DNA from: Psychrobacter sp.
GTDB taxonomy: Bacteria; Pseudomonadota; Gammaproteobacteria; Pseudomonadales; Moraxellaceae
Reading direction: 5' to 3'
Assembly: GCA_029264635.1 (NCBI GenBank)
Contig: JARIAA010000118.1
Coordinates: forward strand, 1 to 14,513
Length of the DNA: 14,513 nt
Both the position numbers and the translations under genes were made by a program. Shown piece after piece: positions 6,331 to 14,513 of this stretch. Each line of letters starts with the position of its first letter. The stretch's first letter is position 1. A model generated the notes under the pieces. The model saw only the letters and a list, made by a program, of their open reading frames with translations. It searched no databases and was not told where the DNA came from.

Positions 6331-8538
6331 ATGAATACAGACTCACAAAGGTTATCAACATCCGTCAATGATCGAGGCAATGATGATGTTGATCTCTCAA
6401 GCCTACTTGGATCACTCCTACGTGGCTGGAAGATTTTGCTGTTCTTCACCCTATTGGGGTTGATAGCAGGCATTCTATACAGCCGCTACGTTAATCCGAC
6501 TTATCAATCAGATGCATTGATACAAATCGCACCTAGTCCGCAAGGTGTCTCAGCGCTTGGCGAAAACATCTCAAGTTTGGTCGGCGGAGGAACGAGTCGA
6601 TCTCAAGAAGAAGTAGAGTTAATCAAGTCGCGCATGGTATTGAAGCCCGTCGTTGATTCATTACATTTACAAATTCGCTTAAGCAATCCTGAGATTACTG
6701 CTATCGATAGAATTGTTAAAGATCGAATTTATACACCAGTACATACTGAAGAAGGCGTGTCACTAAAAACTGATGATGGACAAGCAGAAGTTAGTCAGTT
6801 CGATGTGTCAGCAGACTATCTAGATAGAGGTTTTACTTTAGCAAGATCTGATACAGGTTTTGTGCTAAGTAATGGCGTCGACAGTTTCAAAGGCCAGTTC
6901 AACCAGCCTCAGCAGTTTAAAGGCGTAGATGGCACTATCCAGATTACCGTAAAAGACTTACCCAATAGTAATCAGCCTATTAGCATCACAAAGCAGTCTC
7001 TAAAAATTACGACGGATGCTATAAACGGTAATTTGACGGTAACAGACACGGGTAACACAAGTGGTATCATCCAGCTTTCTATGACGGGTCCCAACCAGCA
7101 GCAAACTACCTTGATTTTAAATGAGATCGTTCTGTCTTACGTTGGTCAAAACCAGTCTCGTAGCTCAGAAGAGACGACTAAGACGGTCGAGTTCATGGAA
7201 ACTCAAATTCCTGACCTAAAGAAAAAGCTTGAAGATTCTGAAGCCCTTTTTAATAACTTTCGTGAAAAGTACGGCACAATTGACGTCGCTCAAGAAGCAC
7301 AGTTACTGTTAGCAGAAGATTCTCGAATTGACGGTCAGCTTAACGATTTAAAACTTCAGCAGGCTGAGTTGTCTACTTACTACACCAACGAGCATCCGCT
7401 GGTTATCCAAATCAATGATCAGCTAAGAGTACTAAACGATAGAAAGCAAGAGATCAACAGTACGATTAAAAGATTGCCTGAGATACAAAGAGAGTTCATA
7501 CAATTATCAGAAGATGTTGATATCAATAGAGAGATTTATCTCACTATGCTCAATAACTATGAACAATTGAAAATCGTTAAAGCAGGTCAGATCGGTTATG
7601 CCCGTATCGTTGACTTACCAGTCAGCACTTACAACACTGTCGCTCCAAAGAAAAAGCTCATCATTTTATTAGCAACGGTGCTAGGGGCGATACTAGGAAC
7701 AATCATCGCGCTACTTAAAAATTCTATGAAGACTGTTGTGCGAGATCCTGAAGACCTTGAGTCCAAGATAGGGGTGCCTGTCATAGCGACGGTTCCTCGT
7801 TCAAAAGCGCTACGACGTCTTGGAAAAAATAACCGTTCAGGTAACAGACTGCTGTCCTATGCTGACCACAACAGTCCAAGTTATGAAGCCATAAAAAGTC
7901 TCAGAACCTACCTTATGTTCGGTATGCCAACTATCGGTAAAACCAGCCAGCGTAGCCGTGTAATTGTGGTTACTGGTGAGAGTCCGAATGTGGGTAAATC
8001 TTTTATCGTTGCAAACTTAGCAGAGGTGTTTGCTCAGTTAGATAAGAAAGTCTTGGTAATAGATGCAGATATGCGTTTAGGTAGTCTACAAAATATATTT
8101 AATGTTGACAACGAGACGGGTCTGGCAGATTTCTTTACACAAGATCAAAGTACAGCTGTGAGCATTACTCATCCGACAGCTATTGGTAATCTGGACTTTA
8201 TTCCACGTGGCAGTCATTTACGCAACCCCTCTTCAATGCTGGCAAGCGATAAGTTTGGCACTTTGATGGATGAGCTTGCGGCGCATTACGATTATATTAT
8301 TATTGATTCACCGCCCGTATTAGCAGCGACGGATGCTGTCATATTGTCCAAATATGCGGACCAAGTGGTAATCGTAACTCGTTATAACGATTCAATAGAA
8401 GGACAATTAGCTTACGCGGTCAAACAGATGAATAAAGCAGATATAAATGTAGACGGTATTGTCATCAATGACATGCAACAAGGCCTGATGAGTAAGAACA
8501 GCTATCATTATACTTACACATATGGCAATACCCAATAA
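6331..8538 (+). CDS. wzc: Wzc polysaccharide co-polymerase and BY-kinase
   Basis: Inner-membrane co-polymerase with a cytoplasmic bacterial tyrosine-kinase domain that controls chain length and export with Wza. At 735 residues it matches proteobacterial Wzc. Membrane helix 1 is at about 32-54. A large periplasmic region with a coiled-coil stretch (about 285-415) follows. The proline-containing VAPKKK precedes helix 2 (about 443-463). Kinase motifs are Walker A GESPNVGKS (K556), Walker A' VLVIDADMR (D578, D580) and Walker B YIIIDSPP (D659). The tail ends YHYTYTYGNTQ, with tyrosines at 725, 727, 729 and 731 as the autophosphorylation cluster and substrate of Wzb. The ribosome-binding site is weak. 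The next gene starts within about 35 bases, so the operon continues. Confidence 0.95.
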   Translation: MNTDSQRLSTSVNDRGNDDVDLSSLLGSLLRGWKILLFFTLLGLIAGILYSRYVNPTYQSDALIQIAPSPQGVSALGENISSLVGGGTSRSQEEVELIKSRMVLKPVVDSLHLQIRLSNPEITAIDRIVKDRIYTPVHTEEGVSLKTDDGQAEVSQFDVSADYLDRGFTLARSDTGFVLSNGVDSFKGQFNQPQQFKGVDGTIQITVKDLPNSNQPISITKQSLKITTDAINGNLTVTDTGNTSGIIQLSMTGPNQQQTTLILNEIVLSYVGQNQSRSSEETTKTVEFMETQIPDLKKKLEDSEALFNNFREKYGTIDVAQEAQLLLAEDSRIDGQLNDLKLQQAELSTYYTNEHPLVIQINDQLRVLNDRKQEINSTIKRLPEIQREFIQLSEDVDINREIYLTMLNNYEQLKIVKAGQIGYARIVDLPVSTYNTVAPKKKLIILLATVLGAILGTIIALLKNSMKTVVRDPEDLESKIGVPVIATVPRSKALRRLGKNNRSGNRLLSYADHNSPSYEAIKSLRTYLMFGMPTIGKTSQRSRVIVVTGESPNVGKSFIVANLAEVFAQLDKKVLVIDADMRLGSLQNIFNVDNETGLADFFTQDQSTAVSITHPTAIGNLDFIPRGSHLRNPSSMLASDKFGTLMDELAAHYDYIIIDSPPVLAATDAVILSKYADQVVIVTRYNDSIEGQLAYAVKQMNKADINVDGIVINDMQQGLMSKNSYHYTYTYGNTQ

Positions 8539-8571
8539 TAGCAATAAAACAACCAGTTGAGTTTTACGATT

Positions 8572-10527
8572 ATGAAGCCAGAGCTTAATAATACTTATTC
8601 TAAAAACAATAATACCGTTAACCGGTTGTATAGTATTGCCCAGCAATTGTTAGAGATGCCGCGTGTTGTGAAGCGTGGTTTTTTTCTAACAGCAGATATC
8701 TTGATGTCCGTGCTCTGTCTGTTCTTTGCTTTTGCATTACGCTATGGAGAAATTGGTCATTATATTAGCCCTTTGGCTTTATTTCTTTATGCCCTACCTC
8801 CTATTATCGGTCTTTATCTAATCGGTTTTTATAAGGGCGTTGCCCGTATATTCTTCGATACGGCCATGCGCAATGTCTTACAACTCTTTGTTTTACTTAT
8901 TATTGCTTATCAATTTATCAACTTTTTTGAAGCACTGCCTCCAGTGCCACGTTCAGTACCTATCTTATACTTATTCTTATTTTTTGTATGGCTGTGGAAC
9001 AGTCGTTTAACTATTCGAGAGATATTAGAGCGTGCAAATGGTATTAAAAGGAGTGCTCGTAAGAATACAGACGTTAACGAAAATGTCATTATTTACGGGG
9101 CAGGCGCAGCAGGTAGAGAACTATTTGATGCTCTGAGTCGCTCACATAAATACCGTACCGTTGCTTTTGTTGATGACAACCCACAATTGACAGGCGGATA
9201 TTTACTGGGCAAGAAAATATATGACGCAAAAGAGACAGTAGAGCTAGTCAACAAGCTTGATATCTCGCAAGTGTTTTTAGCGATGCCTTCGATTAGTCGC
9301 GCTCGTCGCCGTCAAATTATTGCTGAGTTTGCAGAAGTTTCGGTCAAGATCAAACAGCTACCAAGCTTACATGATATCGCGGATGGACAAGTTACCGTCA
9401 GTACCATGCGTCCTGTTGATATTTTGGACGTATTAGATCGCCAGACCGTTGAACCTGATGCGATGTTGCTGGGTAAGAATATCATAGGTAAAAATGTACT
9501 GGTTACAGGGGCGGGTGGCTCCATCGGTAGTGAATTGTGCCGACAAATCATCAAAAACAAACCGCGGTGTCTAATACTGTATGAACTGTCAGAATTTGCT
9601 TTATACAGTATTCATCAAGAGCTAAAAAATCAGCAAGCGCTCAATCCTGCTTATAAAGAGATTGAGATCATACCTATGCTTGGTAACGTGACTAATGAAG
9701 ATAAGCTCATTAGAGTCTTTAGAAAATATAATGTCCATACAGTTTATCATGCCGCTGCTTACAAGCATGTACCTATTGTCGAGCATAATCCGTTTGAAGG
9801 CGTTATTAATAATTCAAAGGGTACTTACCACTGTGCTTACGCAGCCTTGCAAGCCAAAGTTGAGACCTTTGTACTTATCTCAACCGACAAGGCAGTCAGG
9901 CCTACTAATATTATGGGTGCCTCTAAACGCTTAGCTGAACTGGTATGCCAAGGACTCAGCCAAGTCAATAGTAATACTTGTTTTAGCATGGTACGTTTTG
10001 GGAATGTGCTAGGTTCATCAGGTTCAGTGATTCCTTTATTCACAAAGCAAATCGAAAAAGGTGGACCTATTACTGTGACCCATCCAGAGGTCACCCGTTA
10101 CTTTATGACTATCCCAGAAGCTGCAAGTTTGGTTATTCAAGCAGGTGCCATGGCAACTGGTGGGGAAGTGTTTGTTCTAGATATGGGTGAGCCTGTTAAG
10201 ATTGTAGATCTTGCTAAACGCATGATTTATCTAACAGGTTATAAGCTTAAAGATAAAAATCATCCAGATGGCGATATGGAGATTGTCGTGACAGGGCTTA
10301 GACCTGGTGAAAAGCTCTATGAGGAACTGATCATCGGTGATGACAATGTTGAACCCACCCAACATCCATTAATCAGACAAGCCATAGAGCAAAGCTACCC
10401 ACTAATGGATATTGAAAACATGCTGTCTCAACTTACACGTAGAGCTCAGCCGCACGATGTTGAATGGTTAAAAGAAGAATTTAAATACTTTGTAGAGGGC
10501 TATCACGAAGGTTCTGCGCCCTCTTAA
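8572..10527 (+). CDS. capD: WbpM/PglF/CapD-type membrane nucleotide-sugar 4,6-dehydratase
   Basis: Large membrane form of the FlaA1 family, expected to convert UDP-GlcNAc to the 4-keto-6-deoxy intermediate used for QuiNAc, FucNAc or bacillosamine-type sugars. I prefer ATG at 8572 (651 residues); a TTG five codons upstream is possible. Roughly four membrane helices fill residues 45-155. A first Rossmann-like region carries GAGAAG at 176-181. The catalytic SDR domain carries GAGGSIG at 313-319, then STDKAVRPTNIMGASKR, with T438, D439, K440 and the S-M-K type site (M448, K452) where classical SDRs have Tyr. That Met is known for WbpM and its large homologs, so it does not indicate inactivation. 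PEVTRYFMTIPEA and LRPGEKLYEELI are further family signatures. It belongs to the capsule operon, between wzc and the TviB-type gene. Its exact sugar product is undecided. Confidence 0.9.
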   Translation: MKPELNNTYSKNNNTVNRLYSIAQQLLEMPRVVKRGFFLTADILMSVLCLFFAFALRYGEIGHYISPLALFLYALPPIIGLYLIGFYKGVARIFFDTAMRNVLQLFVLLIIAYQFINFFEALPPVPRSVPILYLFLFFVWLWNSRLTIREILERANGIKRSARKNTDVNENVIIYGAGAAGRELFDALSRSHKYRTVAFVDDNPQLTGGYLLGKKIYDAKETVELVNKLDISQVFLAMPSISRARRRQIIAEFAEVSVKIKQLPSLHDIADGQVTVSTMRPVDILDVLDRQTVEPDAMLLGKNIIGKNVLVTGAGGSIGSELCRQIIKNKPRCLILYELSEFALYSIHQELKNQQALNPAYKEIEIIPMLGNVTNEDKLIRVFRKYNVHTVYHAAAYKHVPIVEHNPFEGVINNSKGTYHCAYAALQAKVETFVLISTDKAVRPTNIMGASKRLAELVCQGLSQVNSNTCFSMVRFGNVLGSSGSVIPLFTKQIEKGGPITVTHPEVTRYFMTIPEAASLVIQAGAMATGGEVFVLDMGEPVKIVDLAKRMIYLTGYKLKDKNHPDGDMEIVVTGLRPGEKLYEELIIGDDNVEPTQHPLIRQAIEQSYPLMDIENMLSQLTRRAQPHDVEWLKEEFKYFVEGYHEGSAPS

Positions 10528-10598
10528 AATTTTTACTCTAATGCTCATCAATTTGAGTCATTAAATACACTTTACAATTTTATATAGAAAGGAATGTT

Positions 10599-11876
10599 AT
10601 GAGAGATATTAACGATATAAAGATAGCCGTTATCGGCCTAGGTTATGTAGGTCTGCCATTAGCGGTTGAGTTTGGTAAAAAAGTTCCTGTCATGGGCTTC
10701 GATATTAATGCTGGTCGTATCGCTGATTTACAGGCAGGTACAGATCATACCCTAGAAGTCAGCGATGAAGAGTTATCTCAAGCGACGCATCTAGATTACA
10801 CCTCGGATATCCAAGCGCTTAAAGACTGTAATTTCTTTATTGTCACTGTACCGACACCGATTGATGATTTTAAGCAGCCTGATTTAACGCCTTTAATTAA
10901 AGCATCAACGTCTATAGGCGGTATTCTTAAAAAAGACGACATCGTAGTTTATGAATCTACAGTCTATCCAGGTGCTACAGAAGAGGTGTGTATCCCTGTT
11001 CTTGAAAAAACTTCTGGTCTGGTTTTTAACCAAGACTTTTATGCAGGTTATAGCCCTGAACGTATTAATCCAGGCGATAAAGAGCATAGAGTCGTCAATA
11101 TCTTAAAGGTTACAGCAGGATCTACCCCTGAGATTGCGGACTTTGTGGATGATGTTTATAACCTTATCATTATCGCAGGTACTCATAAAGCACCCAGTAT
11201 TAAAGTCGCAGAAGCCGCCAAAGTCATTGAAAACACCCAGCGAGATGTGAACATCGCGCTAATCAATGAGCTGGCTGTTATTTTTAATAAGATGGACATT
11301 GATACCGAAGCGGTGCTAACCGCAGCAGGTACAAAATGGAACTTCCTACCATTTCGTCCAGGCCTAGTAGGTGGACATTGTATCGGTGTTGATCCTTATT
11401 ACCTAACCCATAAAGCACAGGCTATTGGTTACAATCCTGAGATTATTCTTGCTGGTCGTCGTTTGAACGACGGAATGGGTGAGTATGTTACCACCCAGCT
11501 TATCAAAAATATGATCAAAAAACGCATTCAAGTGGAAGGTGCAAAGGTACTTATACTAGGACTCAGTTTTAAAGAAAACTGTCCTGATGTCCGTAATACT
11601 AAAGTCATTGATATCGTTCATGAATTACAAGAATACAATATTGACGTTGATATTTACGACCCTTGGGTAGATGCAGAAGAGGCTGAGCGTGAATATGGCA
11701 TTGAGCCAATCAGCGAACCTAAAGCAGAGCAATATGATGGAATTATCTTGGCTGTAGCACACTCAGAGTTTACAGATATGGGTGTCAGCAAAATCAGAGA
11801 GCTTGGCAAAGAAAAACATGTGCTGTATGACCTAAAATATGTCTTTGCCAAAGAAGAAACTGACATTCGCTTATAA
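10599..11876 (+). CDS. tviB: TviB/WbpO-type UDP-N-acetylhexosamine 6-dehydrogenase
   Basis: Nucleotide-sugar dehydrogenase of the UDP-Glc/GDP-Man family that oxidises C6 of UDP-GlcNAc or UDP-GalNAc to the uronate with 2 NAD+. The 425-residue length is typical. The N-terminal NAD-binding motif is GLGYVG at 13-18 with D35 after strand 2. TVPTPID and YESTVYPG are conserved in the family. The catalytic cysteine is C261 in GGHCIGVDPYYL. The C-terminal substrate domain holds LGLSFKENCPDVRNTKV. The sequence style resembles TviB of the Vi antigen and WbpO more than UDP-glucose dehydrogenases. AAAGGA lies about 6 bases before the ATG. The 71-base gap after the dehydratase is the widest in the operon, but I see no convincing terminator in it. 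Paired with the following epimerase, the expected product is UDP-GalNAcA. Confidence 0.92.
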   Translation: MRDINDIKIAVIGLGYVGLPLAVEFGKKVPVMGFDINAGRIADLQAGTDHTLEVSDEELSQATHLDYTSDIQALKDCNFFIVTVPTPIDDFKQPDLTPLIKASTSIGGILKKDDIVVYESTVYPGATEEVCIPVLEKTSGLVFNQDFYAGYSPERINPGDKEHRVVNILKVTAGSTPEIADFVDDVYNLIIIAGTHKAPSIKVAEAAKVIENTQRDVNIALINELAVIFNKMDIDTEAVLTAAGTKWNFLPFRPGLVGGHCIGVDPYYLTHKAQAIGYNPEIILAGRRLNDGMGEYVTTQLIKNMIKKRIQVEGAKVLILGLSFKENCPDVRNTKVIDIVHELQEYNIDVDIYDPWVDAEEAEREYGIEPISEPKAEQYDGIILAVAHSEFTDMGVSKIRELGKEKHVLYDLKYVFAKEETDIRL

Positions 11877-11896
11877 GTATAAAGTATATCGCTAAT

Positions 11897-11902
11897 AAGG
11901 AG
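11897..11902 (+). promoter_or_regulatory. Strong ribosome-binding site for tviC
   Basis: AAGGAG is the clearest Shine-Dalgarno in the capsule operon. It lies 5 bases before the ATG at 11908 and 8 before a second ATG at 11911. The spacing slightly favours the second, so the true N-terminus may be one residue shorter. Confidence 0.75.
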
Positions 11903-11907
11903 ATATC

Positions 11908-12939
11908 ATGATGCAGTATCAAGAAACAACAGAAACGTTAAATAAAAATCCCAAGAACTGGTTAATTACTGGAGTCGCAGGTTTTATTGGCTCAAATTTG
12001 CTTGAGACGTTATTAAAACTGGATCAAAACGTTGTAGGATTAGATAACTTTGCGACAGGTCATCAAAAAAACTTAGATGAAGTGCAGTCATTAGTATCCG
12101 AAGAGCAGTGGCAGCGTTTTCGTTTCATTGAAGGGGATATAAGACAGGTTGATGATTGCCATCAAGCTTGTCAAGGTGCTGACTACGTCTTACATCAGGC
12201 AGCCCTTGGTTCTGTACCTCGCTCTCTTGCAGACCCTATCGCTACGAATGAAACCAATATCTCAGGTTTTCTAAATATGCTGGTAGCAGCACGTGATGCA
12301 GAGGTATCAAGCTTTACCTATGCTGCGAGTAGTTCGACCTATGGCGATCACCCTGCATTGCCTAAGGTTGAAGATGCAATTGGTAAGCCATTGTCTCCAT
12401 ATGCGGTGACTAAATATGTCAATGAGCTTTATGCAGAAGTATTTGCGCGTAGCTATGGTTTTAAATCTATCGGCCTGCGTTATTTCAATGTGTTCGGTCG
12501 TCGTCAAGATCCAGACGGTGCTTATGCCGCTGTTATTCCAAAATGGACAGCAGCAATGATCGAAAACAATGACGTCTATATTAATGGCGATGGCGAAACC
12601 AGCCGCGATTTTTGTTATATCGACAATACAGTTCAAGCCAATATATTGGCAGCGACAACTACCGATGACGATGCTAAAAATCAAGTTTATAACGTAGCAG
12701 TAGGTGATAGAACAACGTTAAATGAATTATTCAACGCAATTAAATCAGCACTGTCGGATAATGATGTTGTTTATGATAAGCAGCCTGTTTACAGAGACTT
12801 TAGAGAAGGAGATGTCAGACATTCTCAAGCAGACGTGAGCAAAGCAAAAAACTTATTAGGATATGCACCTAAATTCGATATCAGTCAAGGTATCGATAAA
12901 GCGATGCCTTGGTATGTCACGTCACTAAAAAGCAAATAG
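11908..12939 (+). CDS. tviC: TviC/WbpP-type UDP-N-acetylglucosamine 4-epimerase
   Basis: SDR-family enzyme that interconverts UDP-GlcNAc and UDP-GalNAc (or their uronates) in the cytoplasm. The protein has 343 residues, as in WbpP (about 341). The N-terminal arm of about 17 residues before the Rossmann strand is also seen in WbpP/TviC. The NAD-binding motif is GVAGFIG at 22-28. The catalytic region is AASSSTYG (S141-S143) with Y165 and K169 in YAVTK. RYFNVFGRRQDP and the later DFCYIDNTVQAN are typical of the group 3 epimerases that prefer N-acetylated substrates. It is 31 bases downstream of tviB and 9 bases upstream of wzx. The tviB-tviC adjacency matches the Vi-antigen and Pseudomonas O6 gene sets, pointing to GalNAcA in the polymer. 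Confidence 0.93.
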   Translation: MMQYQETTETLNKNPKNWLITGVAGFIGSNLLETLLKLDQNVVGLDNFATGHQKNLDEVQSLVSEEQWQRFRFIEGDIRQVDDCHQACQGADYVLHQAALGSVPRSLADPIATNETNISGFLNMLVAARDAEVSSFTYAASSSTYGDHPALPKVEDAIGKPLSPYAVTKYVNELYAEVFARSYGFKSIGLRYFNVFGRRQDPDGAYAAVIPKWTAAMIENNDVYINGDGETSRDFCYIDNTVQANILAATTTDDDAKNQVYNVAVGDRTTLNELFNAIKSALSDNDVVYDKQPVYRDFREGDVRHSQADVSKAKNLLGYAPKFDISQGIDKAMPWYVTSLKSK

Positions 12940-12948
12940 TAGAGTTCT

Positions 12949-14205
12949 ATGATTAGTAAAGTTCGCACCATGCTACGTAATAAAGATACGAGCCAACTGT
13001 TTAAAAACTTTTTTTCATTATCTGTTTTAAAACTTGTCAATGCTGTATTACCTTTTGTTACCTTGCCCTATTTGATAAGAGTATTAGGGATACAACAGTA
13101 TGGTGCGATTGTATTGGGACTGTCTTTGATGGCGTATTTTCAAGCAGTAACGGATTATGGTTTTAACCTATCTGCTACTAGAGAGATTGCAAAACATCGA
13201 ACAAGTCAGAAACATTTAAGCTATATTTATAGCAAGACCATGGTCACTAAAGTTTATTTACTGATCTTTTCTTTCTCCATATTGATACCTGTTATTTTTC
13301 TGGTCCCTCAATTTAAAGAAGATTTAGTTGTATATTTATTGATGTGCTTAATGTTATTTGGTCAAACTTTATTTCCTGAATGGTTTTTTCGCGGTATCGA
13401 AAAAATGACTTATATAGCTGTTTTGAATCTTATTGTTAAGCTTGCCTTTACCATAGGTGTGTTTACGTTTATTAAAGAACCAGAGGATTATTGGCTTTAT
13501 CCTTTTTTACTAGGTATGAGTTATATTGTAGTCACTTGTTTTGCACACTATATAGTAATAAAGAACTTTAATTTGTCTTTAGTATCAATAAATATTACGA
13601 GAGTAAAGAAAACTTTAAGATTCGGTTTTCCATTATTTATCAATCAATTTGTACCAAACCTTTATAATAATACCACTAACTTTTTGATATGATTGATATT
13701 AGGTAAATCTGCGGCTGGTTATTTTGGTGCGACAAGACAGGTAGTTACGATATTAGGTGTTTTTAACTCTGTTGTATCAGGTGTAGCTTTTCCTTATTTG
13801 ATCAGACATAAAGAAAAATTTAGTATATATAGAAAGTATTTTATTCTGGTAAATATCGCACTTATAACTTTCCTTGGATTAGTACATCAATTTATATTTG
13901 ATATTCTTGGTATAAAGTATGCGAATGATTCAGCAGTTTATTATATTCTTATGCTAGGTATGCTGTCTGTTGTTATTTACAATATACATGCTACGAATTA
14001 TCTGATTTCACGAGGATATGACAAGATAGTAATGAAGATAACTATAACAGTATCAATTATAGGGTTTACATCTTCTTTCATCTTTATTAATAACTTTGGG
14101 CTATTAGGGGGAGCGATAAACATATTTATGTCTCAAACCTTATTGGCATTAGGTGGTTATTTCTTTTATAGACAAGTAGAAAAACAGGTGAAAAATGCAA
14201 ATTAA
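12949..14205 (+). pseudogene. wzx: Wzx repeat-unit flippase, interrupted by in-frame TGA
   Basis: Polytopic inner-membrane flippase (RfbX/Wzx, MOP superfamily) that would move lipid-linked repeat units to the periplasm. The first 247 residues show LPFVTLPYLIRVLG, DYGFNLSATREIA and FPEWFFRGIEKM, all diagnostic of the family. A TGA at 13690-13692 follows NNTTNFLI. The same frame then runs on with LILGKSAAGYFGATRQVV, the expected family continuation, for 170 codons to TAA at 14203. The complete reading is 418 codons, a normal Wzx length with about 12 helices, and the stop falls inside about helix 7. A TTG directly after the TGA could allow restart but has no good Shine-Dalgarno. This is a nonsense mutation, a base error or read-through. 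The gene is visibly more AT-rich than the upstream enzymes, as is usual in the variable part of a capsule locus. Confidence 0.88.
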
Positions 14206-14513
14206 AAAAATAGTAAAGAACAAAGCAGTCGACCTATGGCTTTTTACAGCAGCTTATTCGTCCTTTTATAAACATCATAAGTTAGTAAATAATAATCCTA
14301 ATTTCGAAAAAAAAGTCTTAACAAGCAGTGAAAAAAAGGAGTATCTCGATTATTGGAAAGTTTTATCTCCTATCGTAAGTTTGAAAACAGTCGAAATATC
14401 AAAATCATTATCAGGTGTATTTAATAAACGTATTGTTCCTGAAGAAATTTATACGTTATATATTGAAGGCTATTTAAATAATAGAAAAAGTGTGACTTTT
14501 TTCGAAAATAAAA
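14195..14513 (+). CDS. Probable sugar-transfer-associated ATP-grasp protein, 5' part
   Basis: An open frame from ATG at 14195 runs to the window edge without a stop for 106 codons. The start overlaps the wzx end by 11 bases and AGGTG sits 4 bases upstream, indicating translational coupling. The N-terminus (MQIKKIVKNKAVDLWLF) is basic with no clear membrane segment. Later parts such as EYLDYWKVLSP, FNKRIVPEEIYTLYIEGYLNN and TFFENK resemble the start of ATP-grasp proteins found in polysaccharide loci (sugar-transfer-associated or TupA-like type), where a conserved N-terminal region precedes the ATP-binding fold. The ATP-grasp residues themselves would be beyond the window, so the family call is tentative. 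Codon use is as AT-rich as wzx. Confidence 0.6.
   Translation, partial: MQIKKIVKNKAVDLWLFTAAYSSFYKHHKLVNNNPNFEKKVLTSSEKKEYLDYWKVLSPIVSLKTVEISKSLSGVFNKRIVPEEIYTLYIEGYLNNRKSVTFFENK

Noticed and set aside
8557..8571. TTG start five codons upstream for the 4,6-dehydratase
   Set aside because: An ATG at 8572 follows shortly, and the added residues match nothing known; neither start has a good ribosome-binding site, so this stays possible but second choice.
10528..10598. Possible terminator in the gap before tviB
   Set aside because: Only a weak 4-bp pairing (ACTC with GAGT) and no T run; the operon probably continues.
12307..12684. Minus-strand 125-codon frame inside tviC
   Set aside because: It lies wholly antisense to a clearly conserved epimerase and is cysteine- and isoleucine-rich without domain character.
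13690..13692. Selenocysteine recoding of the wzx TGA
   Set aside because: Wzx flippases are not selenoproteins, and I see no convincing SECIS-like hairpin directly downstream.

Overview
The window looks like chromosomal DNA from a Moraxellaceae-type gammaproteobacterium, most likely Psychrobacter or a close relative. I infer this from moderate-to-low GC, the style of the protein sequences and the wza-wzb-wzc capsule order; no rRNA or other marker gene confirms it.

Left part (1-4080), housekeeping and hypothetical genes. A short 3' gene end on the + strand closes at a good intrinsic terminator. A minus-strand LysE/ArgO amino-acid exporter follows, broken by a single in-frame TGA. Next come three + strand genes (907-3064) that I cannot name. 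They appear to be diverged paralogs of one another: a soluble first member with its own terminator, then two members that each have one N-terminal membrane segment. The middle one carries a textbook EF-hand-type calcium loop. A bidirectional terminator separates them from rluB (23S rRNA pseudouridine synthase, minus strand).

Centre (4081-4737) is a 657-base AT-rich gap with no credible gene. It separates divergent rluB and wza and should hold the capsule promoter; a 12-base direct repeat lies just upstream of wza.

Right part (4738-14513) is the first half of a Wzx/Wzy-type capsule or exopolysaccharide locus, all on the + strand. It runs wza (outer-membrane pore lipoprotein), wzb (tyrosine phosphatase), wzc (co-polymerase and tyrosine kinase), a WbpM/CapD-type membrane nucleotide-sugar 4,6-dehydratase, a TviB/WbpO-type UDP-HexNAc 6-dehydrogenase, a TviC/WbpP-type UDP-HexNAc 4-epimerase, a wzx flippase interrupted by an in-frame TGA, and the start of a probable sugar-transfer-associated ATP-grasp protein cut by the window edge. 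Together the sugar enzymes predict UDP-GalNAcA plus a 6-deoxy-HexNAc branch as precursors. Wzx would flip the lipid-linked repeat, and Wza/Wzb/Wzc would control its polymerisation and export.

Two genes carry a lone in-frame TGA, yet every intact gene whose stop is visible ends in TAA or TAG. Both breaks may be real pseudogenes or base errors. The three-paralog cassette is the best candidate for something undescribed.
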